Assembly: GCA_013289795.1 (NCBI GenBank)
Contig: JABCZH010000003.1
Coordinates: 310,001-374,000, forward strand
DNA length: 64,000 nt
Direction of reading: 5' to 3'
Source of the DNA: Acidobacteriota bacterium
GTDB taxonomy: Bacteria > Acidobacteriota > Terriglobia > Terriglobales > Acidobacteriaceae
The first letter of the stretch is position 1. The number at the start of each line of letters is the position of its first letter. Positions 29,046 through 36,721 of the stretch are shown piece after piece. The position numbers were made by a program, and so were the translations under genes. The notes beneath the pieces are model-generated. The model had not been told where the DNA came from. It made no database searches and saw only the letters and a list, made by a program, of their open reading frames with translations.

Positions 29046-29387
29046 ATGAACAAACCACTTTTGCTCTTGCTGGCTGTGCTGGTTGCGCCCTTCGCCGCAG
29101 CCCAGACGTCCGCTAGTTTGTCTTCAACCTACCAGCCCGCCGATCACGCGCAACCTGCGAGCCACCAGTCGCTACAAATCGAGCGCGCTTTGGTTTCAGA
29201 CAGCGTGGTCACGGCAGCGGGCGAGATGCCGCTCTCGGATGTGCCATTGCCGGCGGTGCACGAAGAACCATTGGGCGATGTGGCTCGACGGTATCGTGGG
29301 ATGTCGAGAGATGCGCAGGCGTCGGCGGCCCAACCCGTTCTCAAGCGCAGCACCGGGGCTTTTCCTGGGTGGTGGTTGGCTGACTAA
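29046..29387 (+). CDS. Small exported hypothetical protein
   Basis: 113 residues with a clear signal peptide ('LLLLLAVLVAPFAAAQ', cleavage about residue 20). The mature part is low-complexity and disordered, with 'SDVPLPAVHEEPLGDVARRYRGM' as the only ordered-looking segment. 'PLGDVARxxR' recurs in short exported proteins of Acidobacteriota as far as I recall. GGAG lies 8 nt before the ATG. It is flanked on both sides by copies of the AAAGG-loop hairpin. The function is unknown. Confidence 0.65.
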   Translation: MNKPLLLLLAVLVAPFAAAQTSASLSSTYQPADHAQPASHQSLQIERALVSDSVVTAAGEMPLSDVPLPAVHEEPLGDVARRYRGMSRDAQASAAQPVLKRSTGAFPGWWLAD

Positions 29388-29400
29388 GGCGGCGAGAGCG

Positions 29401-29441
29401 CCCGCCTCTTGCGCAAAGGGCGCACAAGAAGCGGGGCACCC
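29401..29441. repeat. AAAGG-loop hairpin, copy 2
   Basis: Near-identical copy of 28807-28847 (one substitution in the 3' arm). It lies 13 nt after the small exported protein and before the convergent TIGR03118 gene, where it could act as a shared terminator. Confidence 0.7.
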
Positions 29442-29474
29442 GCGGCTGGTATTCGCACCCGGCAGCGAGGAAGT

Positions 29475-30488
29475 TTATTTTGGTGACACGTAGCCGAACG
29501 CGCCTTCAAGATTGTTGTTTGGGCCGGCTGTCCAGAACAGTTGGTTGGTTTGTCCGTTTGCGGGGGATCCGCCGCCAAACATAATTCCCCAAAGCTGCGG
29601 GATTTTGATGGCTTTGCCGTTCGCGCCGGTGACCGTTCCCACGAACTTGCCGGTCGAGGGATCGAACCCGTTAATGGTTCCGGCGTTGGTGTTGTTCGAA
29701 ACCAGCAGCGTGTTGCTGAGCGCGCCAAAGTTGCTGGGCGCCATGGCCACGCCCCAGGGCTGATTCAGAGGCGCTCCGCTGATCAGGCGTTTCACGAATG
29801 TACCCTGCTCGGTAAAGATGTCCACCGCTCCGTTGGGACCGCCGTTGGCAGCCACGAAGGTTACATAAAGCTGGCCAGCGATGTCTTGGATTCCAAACGG
29901 AACTGCGCCCTTGGGCAACGTGGTATCGGTGAAGGAGCCCACGAGTTGGAAGGCTGAGTTGTACATGTCGATCTTGTTGTTGGCGGTGTCGGCGGCGTAG
30001 ATCATGGTGTTGGCCGCGTTGATGGCAAGTCCGGTGTAAACCGCTCGGAAGTTGGTCACGGCGATCAACGAAGCGCCCGGTGAGAAGGATGACCAGCCTT
30101 GAATGGTGCCGTCGAGAGTGCAAAACATGAATTCGGATGGCCAGGTGTCGATCTTGAAATTCCGGCTAGAGTTGTAAACGATTCCTGTGGGTGAACCTTG
30201 TCCGCCGTTGGCGCCGGGGACGACGACCTGGAGGTTTTGCGGATTTCCGCTGCCGTCGTAGAGGGTTGACCAGCCGCTGCCCTCGTCACTGAGCCAGAAG
30301 GGTGCGCCCGGCGCGTAGGTCAAGCCCCAGCCGTTCACCAGGAGCGGGTCAACGTGTCCGTGGCCCGTCACGTCCGAGTCCAGCACGGTAAGGTTGTATT
30401 GAGCGAGAGCTGAAGCGGGTGCGAGAGCGATTACCAGGGCGAGCACCGCGGCAGAGAGGATGAGATTGCTGCTGTACCATCGTTGCAT
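29475..30488 (-). CDS. TIGR03118 family secreted protein
   Basis: 337 residues with a signal peptide ('LALVIALAPASALAQ', cleavage about residue 29). The mature domain begins 'YNLTVLDSDVTGHGHVDPLL' followed by 'NGWGLTYAPGAPFWLSDEGSG', the signature of the TIGR03118 family, then NHL/beta-propeller-like blades ('GLAINAANTMIYAADTANN', 'LISGAPLNQPWGVAMAP'). It ends 'LFWTAGPNNNLEGAFGYV'. The family is widespread in Acidobacteriota and Planctomycetes and has no proven role. No sorting signal is evident. It is transcribed alone, probably from the promoter at 30599-30629. Confidence 0.88.
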   Translation of the reverse strand: MQRWYSSNLILSAAVLALVIALAPASALAQYNLTVLDSDVTGHGHVDPLLVNGWGLTYAPGAPFWLSDEGSGWSTLYDGSGNPQNLQVVVPGANGGQGSPTGIVYNSSRNFKIDTWPSEFMFCTLDGTIQGWSSFSPGASLIAVTNFRAVYTGLAINAANTMIYAADTANNKIDMYNSAFQLVGSFTDTTLPKGAVPFGIQDIAGQLYVTFVAANGGPNGAVDIFTEQGTFVKRLISGAPLNQPWGVAMAPSNFGALSNTLLVSNNTNAGTINGFDPSTGKFVGTVTGANGKAIKIPQLWGIMFGGGSPANGQTNQLFWTAGPNNNLEGAFGYVSPK

Positions 30489-30598
30489 TTGAATCTCCTT
30501 GACAGTTGACGGGAGGTTTTGATCGAGGTGGATGGCAGACAGTTCGGCAGGTGGAAATTGCCAATGCCTGGATCTGTCGAGTCCAGCAAGTATAGCGT

Positions 30599-30629
30599 GG
30601 CCGGTATGCAGTTTGTCAGGGGAAGGTTA
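30599..30629 (-). promoter_or_regulatory. Possible promoter of the TIGR03118 gene
   Basis: Minus strand CTGACA (30629-30624), 19-nt spacer, TATACT (30604-30599), about 110 nt before the start codon. The spacer is longer than ideal. Confidence 0.3.
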
Positions 30630-30664
30630 TTTGTTTGTAAAATCGGTGTCTCTGGAATCTGCAA

Positions 30665-31066
30665 TTGGCAGATGCTGGTGATGAGGTCGCATTGGAATCC
30701 AAGAAACGAATCCTTCCGCGCAAGGTCCGTTGGCTGGCAGTGGTCACGGGATGCGTTGTGGGAATCGCACTCCTGAGTTTTAAGTGGGCAGCGGTTTGTG
30801 GGATTGTTCTGACTGTGGCGGCGGTAGTGCAGCCGTGGATGCCGCGGACGGGGAGGTGGGTGCTTTCAGTGGTTGCCCCGTTGCTGGGGGTGTGGATAGT
30901 TCCGATGGGCGGCTTGTTTCTGCTGGGAGCAGTTAAGGGCGAGACCTTAGGGGTCGACTTTTTCAGCCGGGGGCTGGCGTTGGCGTGGATGCTGTCGCCG
31001 ATATTGCTGGTTTGGTGCGTTGCGGCGCTTGTGGTCGAGGCCAGAAAAGAGAGGCTCGGTCGCTAA
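30665..31066 (+). CDS. Small multi-TM membrane protein
   Basis: 133 residues. A charged N-terminal stretch (about 1-20) is followed by hydrophobic segments at about 24-40, 42-56, 66-88 and 104-125, and a short basic tail ('VVEARKERLGR'). No known motif. The indicated start is TTG; a second TTG 10 codons in could also serve, so the N-terminus is uncertain. Divergent from the TIGR03118 gene. The frame is clean and hydrophobicity is well organised, which supports a real gene. Confidence 0.6.
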   Translation: MADAGDEVALESKKRILPRKVRWLAVVTGCVVGIALLSFKWAAVCGIVLTVAAVVQPWMPRTGRWVLSVVAPLLGVWIVPMGGLFLLGAVKGETLGVDFFSRGLALAWMLSPILLVWCVAALVVEARKERLGR

Positions 31067-31094
31067 GGATGGCTGACATGGTGCAGCAGAGGAG

Positions 31095-31135
31095 CCTCCC
31101 ACGTCTCGCAAAGGCGGCGAGACGTGGGGCACCCG
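31095..31135. repeat. AAAGG-loop hairpin, copy 3 with a different stem
   Basis: CCCACGTCTCGC (31098-31109) pairs perfectly with GCGAGACGTGGG (31117-31128) around 'aaaggcg', and GGGGCACCC overlaps its 3' side. Loop and flank match copies 1 and 2 while the 12-bp stem sequence is different. Confidence 0.7.
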
Positions 31136-31182
31136 CATCCAGTTCCCGTGCTGGGCAGCACACTTTGTTAGAATTGGTCGCG

Positions 31183-31581
31183 ATGAGGAAACTGGGATTC
31201 TTGTTGTTACTCGGGCTGGTTAGTGTTCTCGCCTTTGCGGGAAAGCACGACTACGCCGGGCCGGAGAGCAACGTAAACTTCGTGGTGATCAGAGACTATA
31301 ACGGCAAGCCGGTGCGCAATGCGAGTGTGGTGTTGCATCTGGTCAATGAAAAAGGCAAACAGGACCGCGGCGGGCTGGAGCTGAAGACCGATGCCGATGG
31401 CAAAGCGAATTACGAGGGCGTCCCTTATGGCAAGCTGCGGGTGCAAGTGCTGATGCCGGGGTTCCAGACGTACGGTGGCGATTACGATGTCAACCAGGTG
31501 CGCATGGAGATCACTATTCGGATGAAACGGCCGGAGGAGCAGTATTCGACTTATGGGCCGAATGGGGAAGAGAAAAAATAA
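31183..31581 (+). CDS. Secreted carboxypeptidase-regulatory-like (Cna-B-type) domain protein
   Basis: 132 residues with a signal peptide ('FLLLLGLVSVLAFAG', cleavage about residue 20). A single Ig-like beta-sandwich follows, with 'VIRDYNGKPVRNASVVLHLV', 'LELKTDADGKANYEGVPYG' and 'LRVQVLMPGFQTYGG', the pattern of carboxypeptidase-D regulatory domains used for protein or glycan contacts on the cell surface. ATG 31183 starts the signal peptide; TAGAAT (31169-31174) lies 8 nt before it and there is no SD, so the message may be leaderless. Confidence 0.8.
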   Translation: MRKLGFLLLLGLVSVLAFAGKHDYAGPESNVNFVVIRDYNGKPVRNASVVLHLVNEKGKQDRGGLELKTDADGKANYEGVPYGKLRVQVLMPGFQTYGGDYDVNQVRMEITIRMKRPEEQYSTYGPNGEEKK

Positions 31582-31582
31582 A

Positions 31583-31666
31583 CCGTCGTTGGTCGTCGGT
31601 CGTTGGCCTTTAACATCCTGATGGCGGCGGCGGTTGCTAACGACCAACTAACAAAGACCAAGGACC
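31583..31666. repeat. Periodic intergenic repeat (cgttggtcgtcgg / gaccaa type)
   Basis: 'gtcgttggtcgtcggtcgttgg' on the left and its complement-like 'cgaccaactaacaaagaccaaggacc' on the right, separated by about 25 nt. They could pair loosely. Related text lies in the groES-groEL gap. Confidence 0.6.
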
Positions 31667-31678
31667 ATGGACAGATTT

Positions 31679-32062
31679 ATGGACTATCTGCTGAAGACTG
31701 AGCCATCGGAATATGCTTTCGCTGATCTGCAGCGCGACAGGGAGACGGTGTGGGATGGTGTGTCGAATCCGGTGGCGTTGAAGAACCTGCGGGGGATGAA
31801 GGCGGGCGAGCGCTTGGTGATCTATGAGACGGGAGATCATAAGAGCGCGGTCGGGACGGCGACGGTGGTTTCGGTGGACGCGGCAGATCCGAAGAACCCG
31901 CGAGTGAAGATCAAAGCCGGCAAGGGACTGGGCACGCCGGTGACGCTGGCGGAAGTGAAAGCCAACAAACTGTTCGCGGACTCGCCACTCGTACGGCAGG
32001 GAAGACTAAGCGTGGTGCCGTTGAATGCGGCGCAGTATAAGTTCTTAACGGGGAGTGATTGA
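31679..32062 (+). CDS. EVE domain protein
   Basis: 127 residues, a single EVE domain (PUA-like fold), a fold that binds modified bases or RNA. 'MDYLLKTEPSEYAFADL' is the usual N-terminus, then 'WDGVSNPVALKNLRGMKAGE' and 'YETGDHKSAVGTATVVS', with the conserved aromatic/Asn pocket residues present. ATG 31679 fits the family better than the ATG 4 codons upstream, which lies in a repeat. EVE proteins often sit near defence genes, but none is adjacent. Its stop is followed after 4 nt by a TAACG hairpin. Confidence 0.88.
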   Translation: MDYLLKTEPSEYAFADLQRDRETVWDGVSNPVALKNLRGMKAGERLVIYETGDHKSAVGTATVVSVDAADPKNPRVKIKAGKGLGTPVTLAEVKANKLFADSPLVRQGRLSVVPLNAAQYKFLTGSD

Positions 32063-32066
32063 AATC

Positions 32067-32103
32067 CCCATCCTAACGTCGAAAAGCACGACGTTAGGGT
32101 GGG
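32067..32103. repeat. TAACG hairpin, inverted copy
   Basis: CCCAtCCTAACGTCG pairs with CGACGTTAGGgTGGG around 'aaaagca', 15 bp with one wobble. The loop is the reverse complement of the loop at 21141-21146, so this copy is in the opposite orientation. It lies between the convergent EVE and FKBP genes. Confidence 0.7.
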
Positions 32104-32117
32104 CCGCTCGCGTCCCG

Positions 32118-32963
32118 CTATTTCTTGTCTTCTTTCTTTTCTTCCGGCTTCTTGTCTTCTGGCTTGTCGGCAGCCTTTTCTGGGGCTTTGATCGACAGCA
32201 ATTCAACTTCGAAAATCAAAGTGGCGTTGGGGGCGATGTCGGTGCCCGCGCCGCGCTCGCCGTAGGCAAGATCAGAGGGAATGACTAGCTGCCATTTGGA
32301 TCCGGTGGGCATGAGTTGCAGGGCCTCGGTCCAACCCTTGATGACGCCAGTGACGGCGAAAGTGGCGGGCTGGCTGCGTTTGTAGGAGCTGTCAAATTCG
32401 GTGCCGTTGATCAGCGTACCGCGATAGTTGACGGTGACAGTGTCGGTTGCGGCGGGTTTGGGTCCTGTGCCGGGGGTTAGGATCTTGTACTGAAGGCCAC
32501 TGGGCAGGGTGACGACGCCGTCTTTATTTTTGTTAGCTGCCAGGAAAGTGGCGCCCTCGGCTTTGTTAGATTCTCCCAGTTGTTTCGTCCGCTCGCGCTG
32601 CTGTTGTTGGAATTCGGCTTGCACAGCCATCAGTACGGCGCGGGCCTCGTCCTCGGTGATGAGGGTCTTGCTGCCCGCCATGCTGTCTTTTAACCCACGA
32701 GCGATGAGGTCCACGTTTACGGTCATGCCCTGCTTTTTCAGGTTCGTGCCCAGGTTCGTGCCCACGTTCATTCCCAAGGCATAGCTGAATTTGTCTTTCT
32801 GGAGGGCGAGGGACGGAGTGGTAGAAGTCTTGGCCGCCGGGGCCTGCGCTTTCTTGGCTGCGGGAGCGGCGGGGTTGGTGACGTCCGGAGTCTGGGCGAC
32901 GGCATTGCCCACGAAGAGCAGGCCTGTGAGTATGAGTGCTGAGAAGATCGAAGGTCTAGGCAT
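32118..32963 (-). CDS. Exported FKBP-type peptidyl-prolyl isomerase (Mip-like)
   Basis: 281 residues with a signal peptide (about 1-23, 'FVGNAVAQ'). An Ala/Pro linker leads to an N-terminal dimerisation helix region ('KFSYALGMNVGTNLGTNLKK', 'ARAVLMAVQAEFQQQQRER') as in Mip/FkpA. The FKBP domain (about 165-260) has 'VTVNYRGTLINGTEFDSSY', 'VIKGWTEALQLMPTGSKW' and 'LAYGERGAGTDIAPNATL', with the hydrophobic active-site residues in place. The tail is charged ('EDKKPEEKKEDKK'). Acts on proline bonds of periplasmic or surface proteins. ATG 32963 begins the signal peptide; the longer frame lacks it. Confidence 0.93.
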   Translation of the reverse strand: MPRPSIFSALILTGLLFVGNAVAQTPDVTNPAAPAAKKAQAPAAKTSTTPSLALQKDKFSYALGMNVGTNLGTNLKKQGMTVNVDLIARGLKDSMAGSKTLITEDEARAVLMAVQAEFQQQQRERTKQLGESNKAEGATFLAANKNKDGVVTLPSGLQYKILTPGTGPKPAATDTVTVNYRGTLINGTEFDSSYKRSQPATFAVTGVIKGWTEALQLMPTGSKWQLVIPSDLAYGERGAGTDIAPNATLIFEVELLSIKAPEKAADKPEDKKPEEKKEDKK

Positions 32964-33004
32964 CCGTATATTGTTACATCGACTGGCCGGGGCGGCAAAT
33001 CGGG

Positions 33005-33080
33005 GCGGCGCAGATGCCACGGATTGGGGCGGATCTTCAGGGATCTGGCGATCTGTTGTCCGGGCCGCAGATTTCCGCGG
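33005..33080. repeat. Periodic intergenic repeat (cagatt / cggatct type)
   Basis: 'gcagatgccacggattggggcggatcttcagggatct' and 'gccgcagatttccgcggatcttcgctg' are degenerate periodic units ahead of the FKBP gene. Related stretches lie at 33543-33622, 35209-35293 and 52640-52696. Confidence 0.6.
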
Positions 33081-33189
33081 ATCTTCGCTGTGCTCTTCAC
33101 TGGTCCTCTCTGCTCTGGGGGCCGCTGGACGAAGGTAATTTGCCCACGAAGCGGCGACTCGCTAGGGTCGTAATAGTTACTTCATAGCG

Positions 33190-33540
33190 ATGAGCACCCA
33201 ACCCAGCGCCGTGCACCCGCGATTCTCCGTCGCTATTACGGTGATGCTGCGCGAGGCGACGGGCGACGCTATTCTGGCGCAACTGAAGAATATCAGCCTG
33301 AGTGGATGCTACCTGGAGACTCCGCGAGAAATTAAAGAAGACGCGCGCGTGCGGGTGGTGTTGCAAGCGGCCGATCTTCAGGCTGAAGTTTGGGGAGTGG
33401 TGCGACGCCGGGATGGCACCGGCGTGGGCATACGCTTCACCAACGGCGCTACCGTGGAAGACTGGAAACGTCTGGAAGCGCTGATTGACGACTTGCAGGC
33501 CTCGGTGCCGGCCCGGGCCGCGGCGGCGTCACAGCCTTAG
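33190..33540 (+). CDS. PilZ domain protein
   Basis: 116 residues, one PilZ-like barrel: 'HPRFSVAITVMLREATGD', 'LKNISLSGCYLETPREI' (the NxSxxG-like motif, here N-I-S-L-S-G-C) and 'GVVRRRDGTGVGIRFTNG'. The usual RxxxR c-di-GMP motif near the N-terminus is reduced to a single Arg ('HPRF'), so nucleotide binding is doubtful. The Ala-rich tail is non-conserved. A c-di-GMP receptor or a degenerate adaptor are both possible; a diguanylate cyclase is encoded 7 kb away. Confidence 0.8.
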   Translation: MSTQPSAVHPRFSVAITVMLREATGDAILAQLKNISLSGCYLETPREIKEDARVRVVLQAADLQAEVWGVVRRRDGTGVGIRFTNGATVEDWKRLEALIDDLQASVPARAAAASQP

Positions 33541-33542
33541 CG

Positions 33543-33622
33543 GCAGCCGCAGATTTCGCTGATCTTTGCTGATCAAGAACAACCCCAAAAAGCGGCCACG
33601 GATTTACACGGATTCTCACGGA
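33543..33622. repeat. Periodic intergenic repeats (gcagatttcgctgat and gccacggatttacacggatt types)
   Basis: 'gccgcagatttcgctgatctttgctgat' then 'gcggccacggatttacacgg', with units of about 10-12 nt. It fills the gap between the convergent PilZ and acyl-CoA ligase genes. Confidence 0.7.
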
Positions 33623-35188
33623 TTAAAGCAATTGCTTTAGTTCGCGGCGAAGGATTTTGCCGGATGCGGTCTTTGGAATCGTTTCCACGAAGCGCACGGC
33701 GCGCGGCTGCTTGTAGTGCGTGAGGCGGTCGGCGACGAATCCGCAGAGTTCTTCTTTCATCTTTTCCGAAGCGACGGAACCGTTGCGCAGGACGACGAAG
33801 GCGACGGGAATCTCGCCGGAAGCGGCGTCTGGGCAGCCCACAACTCCGCAATCCCGAACCCCAGGATGTTCGAGCAGCACGCTCTCGACTTCCGCCGGGG
33901 CCACGGGAAAGCCCTTGTACTTGATCATTTCTTTTCTTCGATCCACCACGAAGAAAAAGTCCTGAGTATCGCGGGTGACGACGTCCCCTGACCAGAACCA
34001 GCCGTCGCGCAGAGCCGCTGCCGTTGCCTGCGGCTCCTTCCAGTATCCCAACATGAATTGCGGTCCGCGCATAACCAACTCGCCGGGCTGACCGGCGGCA
34101 AGCTCAGTGCCCAGTTCGTCCACGACACGGCACTCGGTTGCGGCCAGCGGCTGGCCGATGGATTCGGGGCGATAGAGTTGAGGATCGAGATAGCCGATGT
34201 GGGTGACCGGAGAAGCTTCGGTCATGCCGTATCCCTGGCAGACGAGAATGCCGGTGAGGGAAGTGAAACGGCGCGCCAGCTCCGGAGCCAGGGGCGCTGC
34301 GCCGGATTTGACCCAGCGTACACGATGGTTCTTGGGGAACTCGCCGGCTTCGGCGGCCTGACACATGGCGAGGAGCGCGGGCGGAACCGCCGGTATCATG
34401 GTGATATTTTCCTGCTCCAGTAAGCCGGGCAGTTGCTGGGGATGAAAGCGCGGAACCAGCACCACAGTTGCGCCCAGTACGAGGGCCGGATTCATGATCA
34501 CGTTGAGGCCGTAGATGTGGAAGAGCGGCAGAAAGCACAGCACGACGTCATTGCCACACAGGTCGGTGGCATTGGGTGCAATGAACTGAAACACGTTGGC
34601 CACCAGATTGTGATGCGAGAGCATCACGCCTTTGGGCAGACCGGTGGTGCCGCTGGAATAGGGAAGTGCGGCCAGGGTGTGGTCGGAAGGCTGGCCGGGA
34701 GCGGGGAAGCTGGCGGCGCTGGATCGCAGTAGATTGGCGAAAGGCTCGGCTCCGGCGGCGGGCTGGCGAGTGGTGTACACACGGCGGAGGTTGGGCAGAC
34801 CGCTGAGATTGACGCCATTGAGGCTGGAGCCGTCGCTGATCAGAAAGACAGCGCCGGAGTTTTCCAGTTGATAGCGGGCTTCCCGTTCGCGGTAGGTTGG
34901 ATTCAGCATCGTGGGTATGGCTCCGGCGAGCGTGGCGGCGTGGTAGGAGGCGCAGAATTCCCAGCAATTGCAAAGAAAGATGGCGACGACTTCTCCGGGC
35001 TTGAGGCCAGCGGCGATGAATCCGCGTGCCAGGGCCTCGACCATCTCGCCGTACTCGGCATAGGAGAAACGGCGGTTGCAGGAAGTGTCGACGATGGCGG
35101 TTTTTGAGGGGAAACGGCGGCAACTCTCGAGCACGAGGTCGTGGACGAAACGGCCGTGCGGATCGGCGTAAAGCTGGGTGCGGAGCAT
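33623..35188 (-). CDS. AMP-dependent acyl-CoA ligase (4-coumarate/long-chain type)
   Basis: 521 residues of the ANL adenylating family; activates a carboxylate with ATP to the AMP-ester, then the CoA thioester. Motifs in order: P-loop A3 'YSSGTTGLPKGV', 'GYGMTEASPVTHIG' (A5), 'GWFWSGDVV' (A7), 'DRRKEMIKYKGFPVAPAEVE' (A8) and 'PKTASGKILRRELK' with the catalytic Lys (A10). Order and spacing match 4-coumarate-CoA ligase-like enzymes; the true substrate (aryl or fatty acid) is unclear. ATG 35188 starts the family-like N-terminus. The open frame further upstream crosses glutaredoxin and repeats and is rejected. Confidence 0.9.
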   Translation of the reverse strand: MLRTQLYADPHGRFVHDLVLESCRRFPSKTAIVDTSCNRRFSYAEYGEMVEALARGFIAAGLKPGEVVAIFLCNCWEFCASYHAATLAGAIPTMLNPTYREREARYQLENSGAVFLISDGSSLNGVNLSGLPNLRRVYTTRQPAAGAEPFANLLRSSAASFPAPGQPSDHTLAALPYSSGTTGLPKGVMLSHHNLVANVFQFIAPNATDLCGNDVVLCFLPLFHIYGLNVIMNPALVLGATVVLVPRFHPQQLPGLLEQENITMIPAVPPALLAMCQAAEAGEFPKNHRVRWVKSGAAPLAPELARRFTSLTGILVCQGYGMTEASPVTHIGYLDPQLYRPESIGQPLAATECRVVDELGTELAAGQPGELVMRGPQFMLGYWKEPQATAAALRDGWFWSGDVVTRDTQDFFFVVDRRKEMIKYKGFPVAPAEVESVLLEHPGVRDCGVVGCPDAASGEIPVAFVVLRNGSVASEKMKEELCGFVADRLTHYKQPRAVRFVETIPKTASGKILRRELKQLL

Positions 35189-35208
35189 GCGGAGGAGATT
35201 GTAGCGGA

Positions 35209-35293
35209 AATCAGCCGCAGATTTGCGCTGATTTCGCTGATGGAACAAACCCCGAAAACGCGGCCACGGATTTGCACGGATCAACACGGATAG
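35209..35293. repeat. Periodic intergenic repeats between ligase and glutaredoxin
   Basis: 'cagccgcagatttgcgctg' followed by 'gcggccacggatttgcacgg' and 'atcaacacggat': the same two repeat types as 33543-33622, in the same order. Confidence 0.7.
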
Positions 35294-35301
35294 AGCTGAA
35301 G

Positions 35302-35547
35302 TCAGTTTGCCAGTTTGCGGAGGAATTCGTGTTCGTCCATGCGGTATTTGAAAGCCTTGCGGCCATCGATGAAGACGACGGGGACCTCGTCGGTGAACTG
35401 GCGGCGCAGTTGGTCGTCGGAGTCGACGTCGATTTCCTGCAAATTGAAGCCGCCGCGGCGATGAAGTTTGGTCAGAGTCTCCTTCACAACTTCGCACAGG
35501 TGGCAGCCTTTGCGGGAGTAAATGACTACCTGACGGGGGGCTGACAT
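35302..35547 (-). CDS. Glutaredoxin family protein
   Basis: 81 residues, thioredoxin fold. The redox motif is Cys15-His-Leu-Cys18 ('KGCHLCEVV'), with the conserved cis-Pro in 'EVPVVFIDGRKAF'. 'FNLQEIDVDSDDQLRRQF' matches the glutaredoxin-like (NrdH/DUF836-type) small proteins. The N-terminal strand is 'QVVIYSRKG'. Likely a thiol-disulfide reductase or electron donor in the cytoplasm. The gene is transcribed alone between the ligase and the SDR. Confidence 0.85.
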   Translation of the reverse strand: MSAPRQVVIYSRKGCHLCEVVKETLTKLHRRGGFNLQEIDVDSDDQLRRQFTDEVPVVFIDGRKAFKYRMDEHEFLRKLAN

Positions 35548-35587
35548 AGGGGGAGTCTAGCAGAGGCGCTGAAGTATGAAAAACTAA

Positions 35588-35620
35588 ACCACCGAGGACA
35601 CAGAGGAACACACAGAATGC
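35588..35620. repeat. Periodic intergenic repeat (gaggacacagagg type)
   Basis: 'accaccgaggacacagagg' with a further 'aacacacagaatg', the inverted form of the 4565-4597 repeat. It ends 15 nt before the TACAAT -10-like box of the SDR gene. Confidence 0.7.
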
Positions 35621-35646
35621 GCAGGAACTCAAGGTACAATTCCATC

Positions 35647-36387
35647 ATGCGAAGAGAGAAACCGCTTGAGGGGAAGGTAGCCTTGATCACCGGCGGGGCA
35701 AAGCGTCTGGGAAGGGCCTCGGCATTGGCGTTGGCGCAAGCCGGGGCGGATGTGGCCATCACGTTTCGCGAGTCGGGGCGCGAGGCACAGCATACGGTGA
35801 TCGATATCAGCGGCTTCGGGGTGCGGACTGTGGCGGTGCGTTGCGATGTCACTGAAGAAAGAAGCGTAAAGGCGGCGATCAAAGAGACAAGAAGGGAACT
35901 GGGCGGGATCGACATTCTGGTGAATAATGCCGGCAATTACGAGACGGCGGAGTTCGAGAAGCTGACGTTGAACCAATGGGATGCGATCTTCGCCTCGAAC
36001 ACACGCGGGCCGTTTCTGGTTTCGCGGGAAGCGGTAAAGTTGCTGCGTGAGCGGCGGGGAAAGATCATCAACATGGGGTCGCTGGGCGGACTACGGCCAT
36101 GGGCGACGCACGCGCATTACTGCTCGTCGAAGGCGGCGCTGCACATGTTGACCAAGGTGATGGCGAAAGCGCTGGCACCGGAGATTGCGGTGAATTGTGT
36201 AGCGCCGGGAATGATTGATCTGGGGGAGAAAGCAGCGGCGGCGTTCATGCGACGCCAGGCAAAGGTGACTCCCATGCGGCGGAATGGTACGGGCGAAGAG
36301 ATCGCGGCGGCGGTGCTGTTCTTTGCCACCGCGCCGCATTTCATCACCGGGCAGGTTATGGCAGTGGACGGAGGTTTGGGGTTGTAG
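35647..36387 (+). CDS. Short-chain dehydrogenase/reductase (FabG-like)
   Basis: 246 residues. Cofactor motif 'ITGGAKRLGRASALALAQ' (Gly-rich, TGxxxGxG type), 'VRCDVTEERSV', 'ILVNNAGNYE', catalytic 'INMGSLGG...HYCSSKAAL' with Tyr-x-x-x-Lys, and the closing 'ITGQVMAVDGGLGL'. Basic residues after the first strand (Arg-Glu-Ser-Gly-Arg) suggest NADP(H). The substrate is unknown. ATG 35647 is chosen because TACAAT (35635-35640) lies 6 nt upstream and the upstream codons lie in a repeat. No SD is visible, so the message is probably leaderless. Confidence 0.92.
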   Translation: MRREKPLEGKVALITGGAKRLGRASALALAQAGADVAITFRESGREAQHTVIDISGFGVRTVAVRCDVTEERSVKAAIKETRRELGGIDILVNNAGNYETAEFEKLTLNQWDAIFASNTRGPFLVSREAVKLLRERRGKIINMGSLGGLRPWATHAHYCSSKAALHMLTKVMAKALAPEIAVNCVAPGMIDLGEKAAAAFMRRQAKVTPMRRNGTGEEIAAAVLFFATAPHFITGQVMAVDGGLGL

Positions 36388-36393
36388 GCGATC

Positions 36394-36666
36394 TCACTCT
36401 GCGGTCGTGGGATCAATGATCTGTTTGACCTCGGAAATGCGACTTGCGGGGAAGCCTCCCTGGCTGGCGTGTTCGCGGATCATTTGTTCGTTGGGGGCGT
36501 TGTAGATGCAGTAGATCTTGTCGTCGGTGACATAGCTGTGCACCCATTGAATCGTGGGGCCAAGGTTGCGGAGAACACTGCACGATTTTTGTGATACTGC
36601 CTGAAGTTCCTGCGGAGTGAGCTTTCCCGCACCGGGTAGTTCGCGCTCAATCACATATTTTGGCAT
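36394..36666 (-). CDS. DUF4242 family protein
   Basis: 90 residues. 'MPKYVIERELPGAGKLTPQE' and 'GPTIQWVHSYVTDDKIYCIY' followed by 'NEQMIREHASQGGFPASRI' are typical of the DUF4242 (SCO4226-like, nickel-binding) family. The conserved His and Cys are kept ('VHSYV', 'IYCIY'), and 'EHA' near the end. The ferredoxin-like dimeric fold is inferred from family. ATG 36666 gives the family N-terminus; two upstream in-frame ATGs add 7-12 non-conserved residues. Single gene, convergent with the SDR. Confidence 0.88.
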   Translation of the reverse strand: MPKYVIERELPGAGKLTPQELQAVSQKSCSVLRNLGPTIQWVHSYVTDDKIYCIYNAPNEQMIREHASQGGFPASRISEVKQIIDPTTAE

Positions 36667-36721
36667 GAGGATAGTTTGCATTGCTTGGTGGACTTGAATC
36701 AAGGGGACTTCAGGCTAGACT

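Noticed and set aside
33543-33622. Possible CRISPR array
   Set aside because: Periods are 10-12 nt, copies are degenerate and there are no unique spacers or cas genes.
35189-35632. N-terminal extension of the acyl-CoA ligase
   Set aside because: It crosses the glutaredoxin gene and repeat DNA and gives low-complexity residues not seen in the family.
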